Assembly: GCF_009764685.1 (NCBI RefSeq)
Contig: NZ_VHLM01000044.1
Coordinates: 1 to 35,143 of the forward strand
Direction of reading: 5' to 3'
Length of the DNA: 35,143 nt
Origin: Flavobacterium sp. I-STPP5a
Lineage (GTDB): Bacteria; Bacteroidota; Bacteroidia; Flavobacteriales; Flavobacteriaceae
Shown in pieces: positions 33,094 through 35,143 of the stretch; position 1 is the first letter of the stretch, and each line of letters begins with the position of its first letter. Below the pieces are notes generated by a model, which worked only from the letters and a program-made list of their open reading frames with translations, did not search any database and was not told the DNA's origin. A program made the translations under genes and the position numbers.

Positions 33094-33612
33094 CTAATTT
33101 AAAATTTCGTTGCAAATTGAAGTTGCAAATTCTTTTTGAATATAAAAATTGTGCTCCTTGTTTTTTATGATTTCAAAATTTATGGAATATTTCTCAAACC
33201 AACTAATGCTTGGTTTATTGATGTCATTTTCTCCATAATAAGGTTTAATTACTCCATTAGGAATGTCTTCCTCAAAGCGCAATCTTGTTGATGAAACAGC
33301 ACACAAATTTCGAACATCCAATCCCTTCAAAGCGGCTTTCCAAGCAATTGTTCCACCAATACTAAAGGCTAAAATATCAATCTGATTTTTCTCTGTTTCC
33401 AAGAGATTTTCAATCACCTTTTCTATTCCGCCATTGACAAATTGGATATGGAGACTTTCTTCAGTATAATTACTTCTATCAATTGCTCCCAACTCGCAAC
33501 AATCGTAAAATTGAATTTCGAATTTATGTTTCAATTGTTGAACATAATCAGAAACCCAATCTGATTTCTCTCTTCCCCACAAATCCGATAAAATGATTAG
33601 TCTTGGTTTCAT
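33094..33612 (-). CDS. Small alpha/beta hydrolase-like protein
   Basis: A 172-residue protein with an alpha/beta hydrolase pattern: a first strand LIILSDLWG, a nucleophile-elbow-like AFSIGG (Ser in the expected place), an aspartate in YGENDIN and a histidine in NKEHNFY near the C-terminus as candidate triad members. It lacks a lid domain and is shorter than typical members. The substrate is unknown. No signal peptide is seen, so it is probably cytosolic. Confidence 0.7.
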   Translation of the reverse strand: MKPRLIILSDLWGREKSDWVSDYVQQLKHKFEIQFYDCCELGAIDRSNYTEESLHIQFVNGGIEKVIENLLETEKNQIDILAFSIGGTIAWKAALKGLDVRNLCAVSSTRLRFEEDIPNGVIKPYYGENDINKPSISWFEKYSINFEIIKNKEHNFYIQKEFATSICNEILN

Positions 33613-33742
33613 TTACTTTTAATGTTAAAAACCAAATTTACACTTTTAACATATCAAAACTCAATTGTACTATCGTCTAAATTTGATTATTACTGTTTCT
33701 AACATTTTTGGATAATAACAAAAATGCAAAATACTTCTCTCT

Positions 33743-33820
33743 AGCCCCGATGGAAGGGAAAATCCTTTTTTGAGTCGATCTTTTTTCGACTCAAAAAAGA
33801 TTGGAATGACAGCGGGAACT
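33743..33820. repeat. Variable-core palindromic repeat, copy 5
   Basis: Left flank AGCCCCGATGGAAGGGAAAA then TCC. The stem has perfect 12-bp arms TTTTTTGAGTCG (33766-33777) and CGACTCAAAAAA (33787-33798) with a 9-nt loop. The right flank is GATTGGAATGACAGCGGGAAC. It fills the gap between metZ (3' end) and the hydrolase (5' end). Confidence 0.68.
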
Positions 33821-33894
33821 TTACCTCTAAAAAAAGTCAAATCTTTCTGCTCCAAATAAATTGTATTACTATAAAATCACTGATATAAACACAA

Positions 33895-33918
33895 AACCCA
33901 CTGTTGAAACCGTGGGTT
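33895..33918 (-). terminator. Possible terminator of metZ
   Basis: Arms AACCCAC / GTGGGTT (33895-33901, 33912-33918) lie 30 nt after the metZ stop. On the minus strand a weak T-rich tract follows (TTTTGTGTTT). Confidence 0.5.
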
Positions 33919-33947
33919 ATTGTATATGAATCAATAATTACAACTTT

Positions 33948-35120
33948 TTATGCCAATGCCTGCTCCAAATCGGCAATTACATCAGTTACGGTTTCTAAAC
34001 CTACAGAAACACGCACCAAACCATCGGTAATACTTACTGCCAAACGTTCTTCGACAGATAACTTACTATGCGTTGTTGAAGCTGGATGGGTCACAATAGT
34101 TCTCGTATCTCCTAAATTTGGCGAAAGCGAACACAATTTAATTTTATCCAAGAAAGCTCTTCCGGCTTCTAATCCTCCTTTAATTTCAAAAGCAACAATA
34201 TTGCCACCCAACTTCATTTGCTTTTGTGCAATTTCATATTGCGGATGCGATTTCAAAAATGGATATTTCACTTTATTCACCTGAGGATGATTCTCTAAAA
34301 ACTCCGCTACTTTCAAGGCATTTTCACAATGTCTGTCCAATCGAATGGCTAATGTTTCTAAACTTTTAGACAATACCCACGCATTAAAAGGCGACAAAGA
34401 AGGTCCTGTAAGTCGGGAAAACAAATAGATTTTCTGAATCAAATCAGCATCGCCAACGGTTATTCCGCCCAAAACGCGACCTTGACCGTCCATTAATTTG
34501 GTAGCCGAATGCACCACTAAATGTGCTCCCCATTTGATTGGTTGTTGCAAATAAGGCGTTGCAAAACAGTTGTCAATAATTAAAATTAAATTGTGCTTTT
34601 TGGCAATATTTCCTAACAATTCCAAATCTATGATATCAACAGCAGGATTGGTTGGTGACTCTGCAAAAAGAATTTTTGTGTCAGGCGTAATCAAAGCTTC
34701 AATAGTCTCGGGTTGATTGATGTCAAAATACGAGGTTTGTATGTTCCATTTTGGAAAATAATTAATAAACAACGAATGTGTGGCACCAAAAACACTGCTC
34801 GAAGAAACAATGTGATCTCCTGAACTTAATAGAGCGGCCAAAGTGGAATACACCGCGGCCATACCTGATGCAAAGGCAAAACCAGCTGCAGCTCCTTCCA
34901 TAGCGCACACTTTGCTAATAAATTCGTTGTTATTTGGGTTGCTGTAACGGCTGTAAATATTTCTGTCTTTTTCCTCTGCAAATGAAGCACGCATATCTTC
35001 GGCATCCTCAAATACAAAACTAGACGTGAGATACAACGGCACCGAATGCTCTAAATATTGTGTTCTTTCTAACTGATTGCGTATGGCTTGGGTTTCGAAA
35101 CCAAATTCTGAATTATTCAT
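33948..35120 (-). CDS. metZ: O-succinylhomoserine sulfhydrylase (Cys/Met metabolism PLP enzyme)
   Basis: A 390-residue trans-sulfuration-family enzyme (fold type I). Visible: YSRYSNPN near residue 55, the GFAFASGMAAVYSTL cofactor block, AESPTNP, DNCFATPYLQQP, the Schiff-base lysine in VVHSATKLMDGQGRVLGG, and SVGLET near the C-terminus. The DGQGR form after the lysine is typical of MetZ, which makes homocysteine from O-succinylhomoserine and sulfide. Cystathionine gamma-synthase is the main alternative. The start ATG 35120 is preferred to 35141, which would add MGIILYT. The promoter lies outside the window. It links the sulfide made by the cys operon to MetH. Confidence 0.88.
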   Translation of the reverse strand: MNNSEFGFETQAIRNQLERTQYLEHSVPLYLTSSFVFEDAEDMRASFAEEKDRNIYSRYSNPNNNEFISKVCAMEGAAAGFAFASGMAAVYSTLAALLSSGDHIVSSSSVFGATHSLFINYFPKWNIQTSYFDINQPETIEALITPDTKILFAESPTNPAVDIIDLELLGNIAKKHNLILIIDNCFATPYLQQPIKWGAHLVVHSATKLMDGQGRVLGGITVGDADLIQKIYLFSRLTGPSLSPFNAWVLSKSLETLAIRLDRHCENALKVAEFLENHPQVNKVKYPFLKSHPQYEIAQKQMKLGGNIVAFEIKGGLEAGRAFLDKIKLCSLSPNLGDTRTIVTHPASTTHSKLSVEERLAVSITDGLVRVSVGLETVTDVIADLEQALA

Positions 35121-35143
35121 AGTGTATAATATTATCCCCATCC

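Noticed and set aside
33670..33855. 61-codon ORF on the minus strand
   Set aside because: It lies across variable-core repeat copy 5; its residues simply translate the hairpin and flanks.
1..35143. CRISPR array, tRNA or rRNA genes
   Set aside because: No regular direct repeats with spacers and no cloverleaf or rRNA-like stretch were recognised by eye; an RNA-finder search was not possible.

Overview
The window looks like chromosomal DNA of a Bacteroidota bacterium, most likely Flavobacterium or a close Flavobacteriaceae relative. The reasons are AT-rich DNA, promoters of the Bacteroidota type (TTG - 17 to 21 nt - TAnnTTTG), a GldA gliding-motility ATPase, methionine synthase split into two genes, an aromatic operon with a DAHP synthase-chorismate mutase fusion, and several dispersed intergenic repeat families. 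Genus is inferred from these; no tRNA or rRNA gene was seen.

Layout. 1-3.1 kb (+): the 3' part of an IS4-family transposase, then a two-gene unit of a flavin reductase-like flavoprotein and an FeS-containing (6-4)-type photolyase, closed by a terminator. 3.1-6.3 kb (-): glycine-zipper lipoprotein, kynureninase and QueA. 6.4-10 kb (-): AroA, a MazG-like pyrophosphohydrolase, D-aminoacyl-tRNA deacylase, a four-helix-bundle (S23-like) gene and RsgA. 10.1-14.6 kb (-): the aromatic operon pheA - aminotransferase - tyrA - DAHP synthase/chorismate mutase. A 26-codon leader peptide rich in Phe, Tyr and Trp precedes it, with a terminator/antiterminator pair. 14.7-17.1 kb: a dicarboxylate/amino acid symporter (-) and gldA (+). 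17.1-23 kb (-): metH1, metH2 and metF (methionine and folate one-carbon cycle). 23.5-32.5 kb (-): assimilatory sulfate reduction (TauE-type permease, CysH of APS-reductase type, CysD, CysN, sulfite reductase, CobA, CysG N-terminal domain, ferredoxin-NADP reductase). 32.5-35.1 kb (-): an Rrf2 regulator, a small alpha/beta hydrolase and MetZ-type O-succinylhomoserine sulfhydrylase. The sulfur genes form one route: sulfate to APS to sulfite to sulfide, sulfide to homocysteine (MetZ), homocysteine to methionine (MetH1/H2 with MetF).

Most notable: (1) metH2 carries an in-frame insert of about 447 bp (149 residues) in its AdoMet-activation domain. It encodes a DUF559/Vsr-like nuclease domain and is bounded by inverted copies of a G/C-rich palindrome. 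(2) Solo copies of that palindrome are translated as the N-terminus of MetH1 and the C-terminus of CysH, and one abuts the aminotransferase stop codon. A different palindrome is translated in CysG-N. This resembles the protein-coding palindromic elements of Rickettsia. (3) A classical ribosome-mediated attenuator precedes pheA. (4) Five intergenic copies of a repeat have conserved flanks but a hairpin core whose sequence differs while staying self-complementary; one is a perfect 50-bp palindrome.
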